Source of the DNA: Saccharomonospora cyanea NA-134
GTDB taxonomy: Bacteria > Actinomycetota > Actinomycetes > Mycobacteriales > Pseudonocardiaceae
DNA length: 64,000 nt
NCBI RefSeq assembly: GCF_000244975.1
Contig: NZ_CM001440.1
Span: forward strand, 62,001-126,000
Reading direction: 5' to 3'
In this document: positions 51,425 through 59,166 of the stretch, in pieces
How the letters are laid out: each line of letters opens with the position of its first letter
Numbering within the stretch: the stretch's first letter is position 1
Notes under the pieces: model-generated
What the model was told of the DNA's origin: nothing
Seen by the model: the letters and a program-made list of their open reading frames with translations, nothing else
Databases searched by the model: none
Program-made: the position numbers and the translations under genes

Positions 51425-52384
51425 GTGAATCGGGCGGCATCCGGCTGGGGCCCCGCTCCGGGACACCGGAACGGGCAGCCCGCGCGCGTCCCGGTGAGGT
51501 GGGTCGCGTCGGTGCCCGACAGCGCGAGGAGCGCGCAGGCCGACGGCGACGGCCGACGGCAGCGCGGCCCGTATCTGGGTCCGCCCGCGTACGCCGCCGC
51601 GCCGCGCTGGGGTTTCCCGCACGTGGTGTGGCGGTGGCCGACGGCGGTGCAGGGCACGAGCGCGGCCACGCCGGTGCCGTCGCAGCGGATGTTGCTCATC
51701 GCCCGCAACGCGGTGGCCGTGCTGTGGACGTTGGCGGCCCTCGCCACGGTGGCCGCGGGCGCGGAGGTCTGGCGCTATGTCCTGCTCGTGCTGAGCCGTG
51801 ACAGTGCGCTGTCCTCCTCTGTCGTGGGCGCCTCGGACGCGCTGGTGCTGACGTTCTCCTTGCTGACGTTCGTGATGACGGTGTTCGCGTTCGCCGTGTC
51901 CGTGTGGTGGCTGCTCGTGGCCCGCAGGGCGGCGGCGGACGAGGCCGGGCAGCACCCGCCCCGGCAGACGTGGCAGGTGCTCGTCGGCCTGCTCGTGCCC
52001 GGCCTGAACCTGGCCATGGCCGGTTCGATCCTCGCTGAGCTCGAACACGCCGCCACCCGCAGGCCCGCCAACCAGCGGCCCACGCCGTCGCGGTTGGTGC
52101 TGGTGTGGTGGGCGGCGTGGATCGCCAACGCACTGCTGGTGACCCTCACGGTGGTGTGGCGCGCCCGGGACGGGGTGCAGGCCCAGGTCGACGCCGTCGC
52201 GCTCACCGCGTTCACCGACGCCTCGGCGGTGTTGCTGGCGGTGGCCACCGTCCAGGTCGTCCGCCGGTTCACCAGGCTGCTCGCGCCGATGGACGAGCAG
52301 TTCGTCCGACCGCTGCGCGTGCTGCGTGTCGAGAACGCACCGGAGCTGCCGCGGCGGGCCCGTCCGAAGACGGCGGCGCGCTGA
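51425..52384 (+). CDS. DUF4328 domain membrane protein
   Basis: 319-aa protein. The first ~90 residues are Pro/Gly/Arg-rich and disordered. Four TM helices follow (NAVAVLWTLAALATVAAGAE, LVLTFSLLTFVMTVFAFAVS, VLVGLLVPGLNLAMAGSIL, ASAVLLAVATVQVVRRF), the DUF4328 pattern common in actinobacteria. Function unknown. It starts 19 bp after the rhodanese gene, so they may be co-transcribed. It is convergent with the P450 gene. Confidence 0.82.
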   Translation: MNRAASGWGPAPGHRNGQPARVPVRWVASVPDSARSAQADGDGRRQRGPYLGPPAYAAAPRWGFPHVVWRWPTAVQGTSAATPVPSQRMLLIARNAVAVLWTLAALATVAAGAEVWRYVLLVLSRDSALSSSVVGASDALVLTFSLLTFVMTVFAFAVSVWWLLVARRAAADEAGQHPPRQTWQVLVGLLVPGLNLAMAGSILAELEHAATRRPANQRPTPSRLVLVWWAAWIANALLVTLTVVWRARDGVQAQVDAVALTAFTDASAVLLAVATVQVVRRFTRLLAPMDEQFVRPLRVLRVENAPELPRRARPKTAAR

Positions 52385-52393
52385 ACCCCGCGA

Positions 52394-53587
52394 TCACACC
52401 GTCACGGGCAGCGTGCTGAACCCGCGGATCACGAACTCCCCGCGCCGCGTGGGCGCCTCGGCCTCCCGCAGGCCGGGCAGCCGCCGGGTCAGCGCGGTGA
52501 GCGCCGCCGCGATCTCGATCCGTGCCAGGGGAGCGCCCAGGCAGTAGTGCACACCGCCGCCGAACCCGAGGTGCGGGTTGGGCGTGCGACCGATGTCGAG
52601 GGTGTCCGGAGCGTCGAAGACCTCGGGATCCCTGGCCGCGGCCCCGAGCAGCGCGGCGATCTTCTCGCCCTCGGCGACCCGGTGCCCGGCGACCTCCACG
52701 TCGGTGGTGGCGGTGCGCTCGAAGAGTTGCAGCGGGGAGTCGTAGCGGATCAACTCCTCGGTGGCGGTGGGCGCGAGCGAGGGTTCGGCCACCAGCCGGT
52801 CCCACTGGTCGCGGTGGGTCAGCAACGCGTGGACGCCGTTGCCGATCACGTTGACCGTGGCCTCGTGTCCCGCCATGAGCAGCAGCACCGCCGTGGCCAC
52901 GACCTCGTCACCGGTGAGGTCGCTCGCGACGAGGTGGCTCAGCAGGTCGTCGCCGGGGTGGGCGGCCCGGTGGGAGGCCAGCGTGCGGAGGTAGTCGGCG
53001 AACTCGGTCGCCGAGGCCTCGGCCTCCCTTCGCCGGGGCTCCGGCAGCCCGTACTCGTACATCTTCACGATGGCGTTGCTCCAACCGACCAGCATCGGCC
53101 CGTCCTTCTCGGGAACGCCGAGCAGTTCGGCGATCACGGCGACGGGCAGTGGTTGGGCCAGGTGCTCCAAGAGGTCGGCACGGCCGTCGGAGGTGATGCG
53201 GTCGGCGAGTTCGGCCACCATGCGATCGGCGAGTGCCTCCACCGAAGGGCGCAGGCGTTCCACGTGTCCGCGCGCGAACGCGGCGGACACCAGCCTGCGC
53301 AACCGCGTGTGGGCGGGCGGTTCGTTCTCCAGCAGCGAGTTGCGGTGCAGCATGTTGAACGACGCGAACTGTTCGGCGGGGGTGGCGTCCTGCCAGATCC
53401 GACCGAGCCTGCGGTCGCGCAACACCGCCGAGGCCGCGGCATGGGAAACCGCGACGGCCAGCCCGAGTCCGTCGTGGTGGTGGACGGCTCCGCACGAGCG
53501 GAGCTCGGCGAACACGGGGTAGGGGTCGGCGAGGAACCGCGGATCACGAGGGTCGAACACGCAGGAGAGCGTAGACCGGGAGTCCAC
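52394..53587 (-). CDS. Cytochrome P450
   Basis: About 397-aa soluble P450 of the bacterial class. Heme-binding loop LGFGGGVHYCLGAPLARIE with the proximal Cys, the I-helix LLLMAGHEATVNVIGNG (A-G-H-E-A-T) and the K-helix ExxR in ATEELIRYDSP are intact. The substrate is unknown; no ferredoxin gene is adjacent. The GTG at 53587 follows GGAGG by ~10 nt. A GTG at 53596 overlaps the upstream GNAT stop by 4 bp, and a GTG at 53617 is also in frame. It is probably co-transcribed with the GNAT gene. Confidence 0.92.
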   Translation of the reverse strand: MDSRSTLSCVFDPRDPRFLADPYPVFAELRSCGAVHHHDGLGLAVAVSHAAASAVLRDRRLGRIWQDATPAEQFASFNMLHRNSLLENEPPAHTRLRRLVSAAFARGHVERLRPSVEALADRMVAELADRITSDGRADLLEHLAQPLPVAVIAELLGVPEKDGPMLVGWSNAIVKMYEYGLPEPRRREAEASATEFADYLRTLASHRAAHPGDDLLSHLVASDLTGDEVVATAVLLLMAGHEATVNVIGNGVHALLTHRDQWDRLVAEPSLAPTATEELIRYDSPLQLFERTATTDVEVAGHRVAEGEKIAALLGAAARDPEVFDAPDTLDIGRTPNPHLGFGGGVHYCLGAPLARIEIAAALTALTRRLPGLREAEAPTRRGEFVIRGFSTLPVTV

Positions 53588-53592
53588 GCCGG

Positions 53593-54180
53593 TCACGCCT
53601 CCGGGGTCGGGCTCCACTCCGGGGCGAGCATGGAGAACAGCACCGAGTCGCGCCAGGCGCCGTTCGTGTGCACGTGGTCGCGCAGCACACCCTCGCGGGT
53701 GAACCCGAGGCGTTTCACGAGTGCGAGACCCGCCCGGTTGTCGGGGCCCACCGCGGCGGTCACCCGGTGCAACCCGAGTGTTCCGAACGCGAAGTCCAAC
53801 ACCGTGCGCACCGCGTCCCCGGCGTAGCCGCGACCCTGGTGGGCGTAGGCGACGGCGTAGACGAGCCTGCCCGAGTGCTCGTTGGTCCGCCTGAGCCGGG
53901 TGAAGCCCACCGCCCTGTCGTGGTCGGCGGTGTCCGCGGGCTCCCGAGGTGTGATGGCGAGGTAGTACTCGCTGCGTGGTCGTTCCCTGGACCGCTCGAC
54001 GATGGTGTGGAGAAGTTCGCGTGCCTGCTCGTCGTTGCGCGTGGTGAACGAGAGGAAGTGGGTGACGCGGTCGTCCCCGACTATTCGTCGCACCCCGTCG
54101 AGGTCGGCGAGGGTGAACTCGCGCAGCCGGACAGTGCGGCCGCTCAGTGCGACCGGTCCTTCGTCGTGCCGAGTCGTCAC
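53593..54180 (-). CDS. GNAT family N-acetyltransferase (RimJ/RimL type)
   Basis: 195-aa acetyltransferase. It begins LSGRTVRLREFTLADLDGVR and contains the acetyl-CoA loop AYAHQGRGYAGDAVRTVLDF, then LHRVTAAVGPDNRAGLALVK and RLGFTREGVLRDHVHTNGAW, the RimJ/RimL pattern that acetylates N-terminal amines of proteins. The GTG at 54180 follows a -10 by 7 nt (GAAGAAG between them may also serve as a weak Shine-Dalgarno). It is divergent from cutA across 24 bp and probably co-transcribed with the P450. Confidence 0.9.
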   Translation of the reverse strand: MTTRHDEGPVALSGRTVRLREFTLADLDGVRRIVGDDRVTHFLSFTTRNDEQARELLHTIVERSRERPRSEYYLAITPREPADTADHDRAVGFTRLRRTNEHSGRLVYAVAYAHQGRGYAGDAVRTVLDFAFGTLGLHRVTAAVGPDNRAGLALVKRLGFTREGVLRDHVHTNGAWRDSVLFSMLAPEWSPTPEA

Positions 54181-54187
54181 CTTCTTC

Positions 54188-54197
54188 AGGCTAGCCT
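54188..54197. promoter_or_regulatory. Palindromic shared -10 (AGGCTAGCCT) of a divergent leaderless promoter
   Basis: The 10-bp sequence is its own reverse complement and presents TAGCCT on both strands. On the plus strand TAGCCT (54192-54197) ends 7 nt before the cutA ATG; on the minus strand TAGCCT (54193-54188) ends 7 nt before the GNAT GTG. Confidence 0.65.
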
Positions 54198-54204
54198 GAC
54201 GAGC

Positions 54205-54531
54205 ATGGTCTCGGAACATCTTGTCGTGTCCACGACGACGGATTCGGAATCGGCCGCGCGTGAACTCGCCGCGGGGGCCGTCGAGGCGAGGCTGGGGGCC
54301 TGCGCGCAGGTGGTCGGGCCGATCACCAGCGTGTACCGCTGGGAGGGGCGCGTCAACACCGACCCCGAGTGGCGAGTGGAGATCAAGACCGCCGCCGACC
54401 GCGTCGACGAGCTGGTGGAGCACCTGAAGCGGCACCACACCTACGACGTCCCGGAGGTCGTCGCGACCCCGGTCGTCGGGGGAAGTACCGAGTACCTGTC
54501 GTGGGTGGTCGGCGAGACCCGTCCCGCCTGA
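54205..54531 (+). CDS. cutA: CutA family divalent-cation tolerance protein
   Basis: 108-aa small trimeric protein. The sequence HLVVSTTTDSESAARELAAG, ARLGACAQVVGPITSVYRWE, then EWRVEIKTAADRVDELVEHL and YDVPEVVATPVVGGSTEYLS follows the CutA1 pattern throughout. CutA is linked to copper tolerance in E. coli, but its molecular role is unclear. The ATG at 54205 is 7 nt after a palindromic -10 element shared with the GNAT gene, so the transcript is probably leaderless. Confidence 0.94.
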   Translation: MVSEHLVVSTTTDSESAARELAAGAVEARLGACAQVVGPITSVYRWEGRVNTDPEWRVEIKTAADRVDELVEHLKRHHTYDVPEVVATPVVGGSTEYLSWVVGETRPA

Positions 54532-54635
54532 CGTGACCAGGCGGCCGTCACCCGGGCGGGGCGGCCCCGTCACGCCTAGTCTGGATTCGGGTCGAGTAGC
54601 GTCGAGCCAACCGAACACGCAGGAGGGCGGCAACC

Positions 54636-55517
54636 GTGGGCAAGGGCGCACGTAGGAAGGGGCCGGGCAAGGCGGCCGGCAAGCGGAAGGTTCGCGACGT
54701 CTTCGTGGCGCGCCCGTTCGAGGGCCTCGCGGCGGAGCCGGAGCTCATCGCGCTGCGTGAGTTCGTGCCGTCCGCGACCGCGTCGCTTCCCGTGAAGGAC
54801 GCGGGCGACCGCACGGTGACACTCGCGTCCGTGCTGCCGGTGGCCGCCGCGGCGATGGTGCGGGGTGAGACCGGCGAGATCCTCATCGGCATGCAGGTGC
54901 AGACGCGGTCGTCGGACATCAGCCGTGACCTGGGGCGCGCGCTGCGCTGGGCGCTGGACGCCAAGCCGGGTCAGGTGTTGTCGGTGCCCGACACCACCAG
55001 CGAACCGCAGCCGGGCGAGCGGTTGCAGGACCTGCTCGACCCGAACGCCGAGCTGGACGTCGAACTGCACTCCGACTTCGGCTGGTGGCTCACCGACGAC
55101 GCACAGGCCACCGGCGAGGTCGCGATGTCGCTCGAACGCGCCAACGCCGCGATCATGCCCACCGAGCGCGTGCGCCCGGGAGCGTACTGGACGTTGGCGG
55201 GCGAGAAGGCACACCTGCGTTGGGTGTGGCCCACCGACGAGAACAAGCTGCTCCAGGCCATGGCCCGGCTGGCGGCGGCGGGCGAGCTGTCACTCGGCGA
55301 GGGCTCGCGCTACGCGGGTTCGTTCCGCGCGCACGGTCTGCTCGTGCCAGTGTGGGACCTCGACGCCGAGGCTCACGCCAGGGAGTGGAGCGAACCGGCT
55401 GAGCAGCTCGGCGCGCGGCTGGACACCGCGCTCAAGACGTTGGACGACGAACCGCTGAACGCGGCCGAGCGCCGGGCCCGGGACGGACTGATCGGTCGGC
55501 AGCTCACCCTGCGCTGA
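54636..55517 (+). CDS. DUF5926 family protein
   Basis: 293-aa actinobacterial protein. The N-terminus is very basic (GKGARRKGPGKAAGKRKVRD), which could bind nucleic acid or ribosomes. The remainder contains EGLAAEPELIALREFVPSAT, the WWLTDDAQATGEVAMSLERA segment and AHLRWVWPTDENKLLQAMAR, recognised as DUF5926. Function is unknown. The GTG start has AGGAGGG about 10 nt upstream; a TAGTCT -10 lies near 54576. It is followed by DUF952 14 bp later, so the two may be one unit. Confidence 0.88.
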   Translation: MGKGARRKGPGKAAGKRKVRDVFVARPFEGLAAEPELIALREFVPSATASLPVKDAGDRTVTLASVLPVAAAAMVRGETGEILIGMQVQTRSSDISRDLGRALRWALDAKPGQVLSVPDTTSEPQPGERLQDLLDPNAELDVELHSDFGWWLTDDAQATGEVAMSLERANAAIMPTERVRPGAYWTLAGEKAHLRWVWPTDENKLLQAMARLAAAGELSLGEGSRYAGSFRAHGLLVPVWDLDAEAHAREWSEPAEQLGARLDTALKTLDDEPLNAAERRARDGLIGRQLTLR

Positions 55518-55531
55518 CCACGCTCCACCGG

Positions 55532-55885
55532 ATGATCTTGCACTTCTGTCCTGCCCGGGACTGGGAGGCCGTGCCCGACGGTGGTTCGTACCGAGCCGCG
55601 TCGCTCGACGAGGTGGGTTTCGTCCACTGCTCGGAGCACGGCACCGTGCACCTGCCCGCCAACGCGGTGGCGGCGGGCCGGACCGACCTCGTTCTGCTGT
55701 GGATCGAGGAGAACCGGCTCGCCGTGCCCGTCCGGTGGGAGCCGGGTGATCCGGCCGAGCCGGACGGTGCGTGGTTCCCCCACGTCTACGGGCCGATCCC
55801 CGTCTCGGCGGTGGTGTCGGTGACCCCCTACCTACCGGGCCCGGACGGGCGGTTCCGGCCGCCGTCCCCGGCGCCGGGTGGGTGA
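55532..55885 (+). CDS. DUF952 family protein
   Basis: 117-aa protein with the DUF952 pattern: ILHFCPARDWEAVPDGGSYR, LDEVGFVHCSEHGTVHLPAN, VLLWIEENRLAVPVRWE and FPHVYGPIPVSAV. Members bind a ligand in an ADP-ribosyltransferase-like small fold; the function is unknown. No membrane segments. It starts 14 bp after the DUF5926 gene. Its end is about 100 bp before the sigma-factor start. Confidence 0.88.
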   Translation: MILHFCPARDWEAVPDGGSYRAASLDEVGFVHCSEHGTVHLPANAVAAGRTDLVLLWIEENRLAVPVRWEPGDPAEPDGAWFPHVYGPIPVSAVVSVTPYLPGPDGRFRPPSPAPGG

Positions 55886-55982
55886 CGCATCCGGTCCCGG
55901 GCAACCTACCGGCTCCCTCACGCGTGACCACTTCGGCCGGAACGCCGAGGCGCACATACGTCCGCGTGAGGGAGGGATTACG

Positions 55983-56576
55983 GTGACTGCGTTCGTATCC
56001 GCTGTGCCCGCGCCCCCTCACGACGGCGGGTTGGCGGGCATTGTCGGCCACAGGAAGGACATGGTCGTGTCTGGCGACCTCACGGACTTCTCCGAGTTCG
56101 TGCAGGCCAGCCTGCCCGCACTGTTACGTTACGGGCACGCACTGACGGGCAATCCGCACGACGCCGCCGACCTCGTGCAGTCGGTGCTGGAGAAGATCGG
56201 CTCACGGTGGGGTTCGGTGCTGCGCAAGACGGGCGACCCCATGGCCTACGTCCGCAGGTCGATGACGAACGCCCACATCAGCCGGTGGCGCCGGTTGCGG
56301 CGCGAACGCCTCGTGGCCGAGGTGCCCGACTCCGACTCGGTGGTGCACCCGGACCCGTTCGAGCACGAACCGCTGTGGCGGGCGCTGCGCGAACTGCCCC
56401 CTAGGCAGCGGGCGGTCATCGTGCTGCGGTACTACGAAGGTCTCAGCGAGGCGGAGATCGCCGCCTCGCTCGGGGTCAGCCAGGGCACCGTGAAGAGTCA
56501 GGCGAGCAAGGCACTCACGACGCTGCGAGGCAAGTTGCGCCGCGACGAGGGCAGTGAGGGGAGGGAAGTGGTGTGA
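55983..56576 (+). CDS. SigE-family RNA polymerase sigma factor (ECF)
   Basis: 197-aa ECF sigma factor. Region 2 is FSEFVQASLPALLRYGHALT followed by NPHDAADLVQSVLEKI; region 4 is LRELPPRQRAVIVLRYYEGL, SEAEIAASLGVSQGTVKSQA. Both are typical of the actinobacterial SigE group (SigE-family, not Mycobacterium SigE). The GTG at 55983 has GGAGGG 6 nt upstream. An ATG at 56061 would give 171 aa, closer to the usual family length. It overlaps the following gene by 4 bp (GTGA), so that gene probably encodes its antagonist. Confidence 0.92.
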   Translation: MTAFVSAVPAPPHDGGLAGIVGHRKDMVVSGDLTDFSEFVQASLPALLRYGHALTGNPHDAADLVQSVLEKIGSRWGSVLRKTGDPMAYVRRSMTNAHISRWRRLRRERLVAEVPDSDSVVHPDPFEHEPLWRALRELPPRQRAVIVLRYYEGLSEAEIAASLGVSQGTVKSQASKALTTLRGKLRRDEGSEGREVV

Positions 56577-57412
56577 ACACCTCCGGCCCGGACGCCGACG
56601 ATCTCGACGCCCGGTTGCGGGCGCTCTTCGCCGACTCCCGGCTCGACGTGACACCCGGTGCGCGCGCGGAGGAGCGGATCGTGGCGGGTGCGCGGCGGCT
56701 GCGCAGGCGCAGGGCCGTGCTCGCCGGCGGCGGCACCACGCTCGCCGTCGTGGCCGTGGCGGCGGCTGTCATGGTCGCGGGGTCGCGCACGGGGGAGAAG
56801 GGCGACGAAATCCGTGTGGCGGCCTCCCCTGCCGAACCGCCGCCCGCCTCCGCGTCCGTGTTCACGACTCGGGAACCGGATGCGCCCGACGACCCTCCGC
56901 CACTGAACGAGTCGAGGACGCCCGGGGCGGAGCACCCGACTTCGAGCCACTTGGTGAGCCCGCCCCCGGGGCCCTCGACGGCAGCGACTCCCCCTGTCCA
57001 CAGCGGCTCCGTGGTGATCGCCGACGCTGTCCTCGATCCCGACGGCTATCGCGCGTTGAAGCTGGGGATGCCGTACCGCGAAGCCGTGGCGACGGACATG
57101 CTCATGGTCTCGGGCGAGACCCCTCCGCCCCCGACGTGCGCCGACTACGCGCTCGTGGAGGGTGACGCGTCGGTGCGGTCGGTGACGATCTCACGCCAGT
57201 ACGGGGTCGTCGGTTTCGCCGCCAACAACGCGGTGACACCCGAGGGCGCGGGTGTCGGGACGTCGGTCGACCAGTTGAAAGGTCTGTATCCGGGCGGCAG
57301 GCAGGCCGAAGCGGCGTACACGGTGGACACCGGTGCGGGCTTCTACGAGTTCCGGGTTCCAGACGGAGTCGTCACGGAAGTCACGCTGAAGGCGCACACG
57401 TCCGACTGCTGA
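56573..57412 (+). CDS. Putative anti-sigma-type membrane protein
   Basis: 279-aa single-pass protein. The short cytoplasmic N-terminus (~45 residues; SGPDADDLDARLRALFADSR) leads to a basic stretch and a TM helix (about 50-70). A Pro-rich spacer and a C-terminal extracellular domain (LDPDGYRALKLGMPYREAVA and beyond) follow, with two Cys residues (PTCADY and the terminal TSDC) that could pair. There is no HxxxCxxC zinc motif. Coupling to the sigma gene by a GTGA overlap is the main evidence for an anti-sigma role. The family is not recognised. Confidence 0.75.
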   Translation: MNTSGPDADDLDARLRALFADSRLDVTPGARAEERIVAGARRLRRRRAVLAGGGTTLAVVAVAAAVMVAGSRTGEKGDEIRVAASPAEPPPASASVFTTREPDAPDDPPPLNESRTPGAEHPTSSHLVSPPPGPSTAATPPVHSGSVVIADAVLDPDGYRALKLGMPYREAVATDMLMVSGETPPPPTCADYALVEGDASVRSVTISRQYGVVGFAANNAVTPEGAGVGTSVDQLKGLYPGGRQAEAAYTVDTGAGFYEFRVPDGVVTEVTLKAHTSDC

Positions 57413-57446
57413 GGCGGGAGCGGACATGGACGGCCGCGGAAAACCG

Positions 57447-57476
57447 GTGGCCGTCGGCAGGACGCACCGCTAGGCT
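57447..57476 (+). promoter_or_regulatory. Candidate erm promoter
   Basis: TAGGCT (57471-57476) as -10 and GTGGCC (57447-57452) as -35 with an 18-bp spacer. AAAA at 57440-57443 lies 3 bp upstream of the -35, an arrangement like that of WhiB7-controlled resistance promoters. Transcription would start near 57483. Confidence 0.45.
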
Positions 57477-57498
57477 CTGGTGCCGTGGCAGGAATTTT

Positions 57499-57579
57499 GT
57501 GCAGCGCGCCGTTGACGGTGTGCTCCTTCTGGATTCGCGACCGCCGCGCCTGACGGCGCGTTCGCTGGTCTTCGCGTAA
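57499..57579 (+). CDS. Candidate 26-aa erm leader peptide
   Basis: A GTG ORF reading VQRAVDGVLLLDSRPPRLTA then RSLVFA, stop TAA. AGGA lies about 5 nt upstream. It ends exactly where the second repeat of the attenuator begins. A shorter ORF in another frame (57518-57553, VCSFWIRDRRA) lies inside it and carries a basic-x-basic RDR motif of the kind linked to macrolide-dependent stalling; it lacks a clear Shine-Dalgarno. Either could be the sensor peptide. Translation is not shown. Confidence 0.4.
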   Translation: MQRAVDGVLLLDSRPPRLTARSLVFA

Positions 57580-57689
57580 GCGCGCCGTCGACCGGGATGC
57601 CCGTGCACCCCGGCCGCGCGTCTTTCTCTTTCGTACCCGACAGACGTCGCGTCGGGGTGCTCCAGACCTTCTCGCCTTGGAGCGCTCAC
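57503..57689 (+). promoter_or_regulatory. Attenuator-like erm leader with mutually exclusive hairpins
   Basis: Segment A1 (CGCGCCGT, 57505-57512) and its near-identical copy A2 (57581-57588) can each pair with B (ACGGCGCG, 57553-57560). Downstream, GCACCCCGGC (57605-57614) can pair with GTCGGGGTGC (57651-57660). That competes with GTGCTCCA (57657-57664) pairing to TGGAGCGC (57678-57685), a stem that contains the erm Shine-Dalgarno TTGGAG. This is the logic of drug-induced translational attenuation. No folding energies were computed. Confidence 0.55.
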
Positions 57690-58526
57690 ATGCGAAACCG
57701 TTCCCGCCACGGCGGCCGCCACGAACTCGGACAGAACTTCCTCGTCCACCGGCCGACGATCGACCGCATCGTCGCGCTCGTCGCCGACACGACCGGGCCG
57801 ATCCTGGAGATCGGTGCCGGCGACGGTGCCCTCACCGGTCCGCTCGCCGGACTCGGGCGGCGCCTCACCGCGCTCGAGATCGACGAGCATCGCGTTCGTC
57901 TGCTGCGCCGACGTGTTCCCCGCGCCACGGTGGTGCGGGGCGACGCCCTCACGCGGCCCTTCGACCACCCCGTCGTCGTCGGCAACGTGCCCTACCACAT
58001 CACCACCCCGATCATGCGCCGCCTGCTCGCGGCAAGCCGGTGGCAGCACGCGATCCTGCTCACCCAGTGGGAGGTCGCGCGCAAACGGGCCGGAGTCGGT
58101 GGTAGCACGATGCTCACCGCACAGACCGCGCCGTGGTTCACCTTCGAACTCCACGGCCGGGTGCCCGCGCGGGGTTTCCGGCCGGTGCCGAGCGTCGACG
58201 GTGGCCTGCTCGCCATCACGAGGCGGGGCTCGCCCCTCGTCGCTCCCGAGCATCGACGTAGGTACGAAGCCTTCGTCCGGGCGGTGTTCACCGGGCGTGG
58301 ACACGGGCTGGAGGCGATCGTTCAGAGCTACACCGGGTGGAGCACGTCGACGACGCGGCGCGCTCTCGACAGAGCGCGAACGGGTGCCCGCAGTCTGCCG
58401 CGCGATCTCGACGCGTACCAGTGGGCGGCGCTGTGGGAGGCGGTCACGTCGCAGCCGGGCGACAACCGACGGCTCCGGCCGGCCGGGAGGCAGCGACGGT
58501 GGCAACGCACTCGTCGGACACCGTAG
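57690..58526 (+). CDS. erm: ErmE-like 23S rRNA (adenine-N6) methyltransferase
   Basis: 278-aa rRNA methylase giving macrolide–lincosamide–streptogramin B resistance by modifying A2058 (family knowledge). Motifs: RHELGQNFLVHRPTIDRIV at the start, motif I ILEIGAGDGALTGPL, ALEIDEHRV and the catalytic VVGNVPYHITTPIMRRLL. The Arg-rich C-terminal tail is longer than in the shortest Erm enzymes, as in actinomycete ErmE/ErmO types. The ATG at 57690 has TTGGAG 8 nt upstream, sequestered in a hairpin. No macrolide biosynthesis gene is nearby, so it is a resistance gene of a probable non-producer. A terminator follows. Confidence 0.93.
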   Translation: MRNRSRHGGRHELGQNFLVHRPTIDRIVALVADTTGPILEIGAGDGALTGPLAGLGRRLTALEIDEHRVRLLRRRVPRATVVRGDALTRPFDHPVVVGNVPYHITTPIMRRLLAASRWQHAILLTQWEVARKRAGVGGSTMLTAQTAPWFTFELHGRVPARGFRPVPSVDGGLLAITRRGSPLVAPEHRRRYEAFVRAVFTGRGHGLEAIVQSYTGWSTSTTRRALDRARTGARSLPRDLDAYQWAALWEAVTSQPGDNRRLRPAGRQRRWQRTRRTP

Positions 58527-58575
58527 GTGCCGAGGATTCCGTCGATCGAATTGCTCGTTCAGTGCGACGGGAACG

Positions 58576-58607
58576 CCTCGACGGTGCCGTTCGATGCACC
58601 GTCGAGG
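58576..58607. terminator. Bidirectional terminator between erm and ferritin
   Basis: A perfect 12-bp stem CCTCGACGGTGC (58576-58587) with its complement at 58596-58607 and an 8-nt loop, between convergent genes; no T-run. Confidence 0.85.
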
Positions 58608-58617
58608 TGCCTGGGCG

Positions 58618-59166
58618 TCACAGTTTTCCGCCCGCGACCGGCGGCATGGTGGAATCGTCCTCGTCACCGACGGACTCGCGGAAGAGGAACTGCTCCACGT
58701 CGAACACGTTGCCCTTGGCCATGTCGACGACGTTGAGCAGCCGCTTCATCGAGGAGATCTCCTCGACCTGTTCCTTGAGGAACCATCGGACGAACTCCGC
58801 GCCCGTGAAGTCGTCCTCGTCCCGGGCCACCTTCGCGAGTTGCACGAAGTCGGCCTCGACCTCCCGCTCCTGGGCGAGGGCGAGCGCGACCGGCTCTCGG
58901 ATGTCGGCGAAGTCGTTGCGGACCTGGGGCACTTCCGGGATCTCGACGTGGTGGTCGGTGTCGAGGAGGTACTGGACCAGGGCCATCGCGTGGTTGCGTT
59001 CCTCCAGCGCCTGCCGGTAGAAGTGCCGGGCCAGCTGCGGCAGGTCCTTGCCGTCGTACCACACCGCCACCGCCACGTACTGCTGGGAAGCGTGGAATTC
59101 GTTCCGGATCTGCGCCTGTATCAGTTCGTAGAATTTCGAGCGAGGGCTCCTCTTGAGGTTCGACAT
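58618..59166 (-). CDS. Ferritin (BfrB-like)
   Basis: 182-aa ferritin forming an iron-storage cage. The four-helix bundle shows LIQAQIRNEFHASQQYVAVA (Glu ligand), YRQALEERNHAMALVQYLLD (the E-x-x-H ferroxidase pair) and LAQEREVEADFVQLAKVARD with FLKEQVEEISSMKRLL. No heme-binding Met motif of bacterioferritin is evident, so this is the ferritin (BfrB/FtnA) type. The ATG at 59166 with GGAAG upstream is chosen over a TTG at 59250. The 130-bp upstream region is unusually AT-rich and contains possible operators. Confidence 0.93.
   Translation of the reverse strand: MSNLKRSPRSKFYELIQAQIRNEFHASQQYVAVAVWYDGKDLPQLARHFYRQALEERNHAMALVQYLLDTDHHVEIPEVPQVRNDFADIREPVALALAQEREVEADFVQLAKVARDEDDFTGAEFVRWFLKEQVEEISSMKRLLNVVDMAKGNVFDVEQFLFRESVGDEDDSTMPPVAGGKL

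Noticed and set aside
54205-54531. CutA as part of the copper gene group
   Set aside because: It is more than 30 kb away, and the CutA link to copper rests on E. coli genetics; no shared regulatory site was seen.
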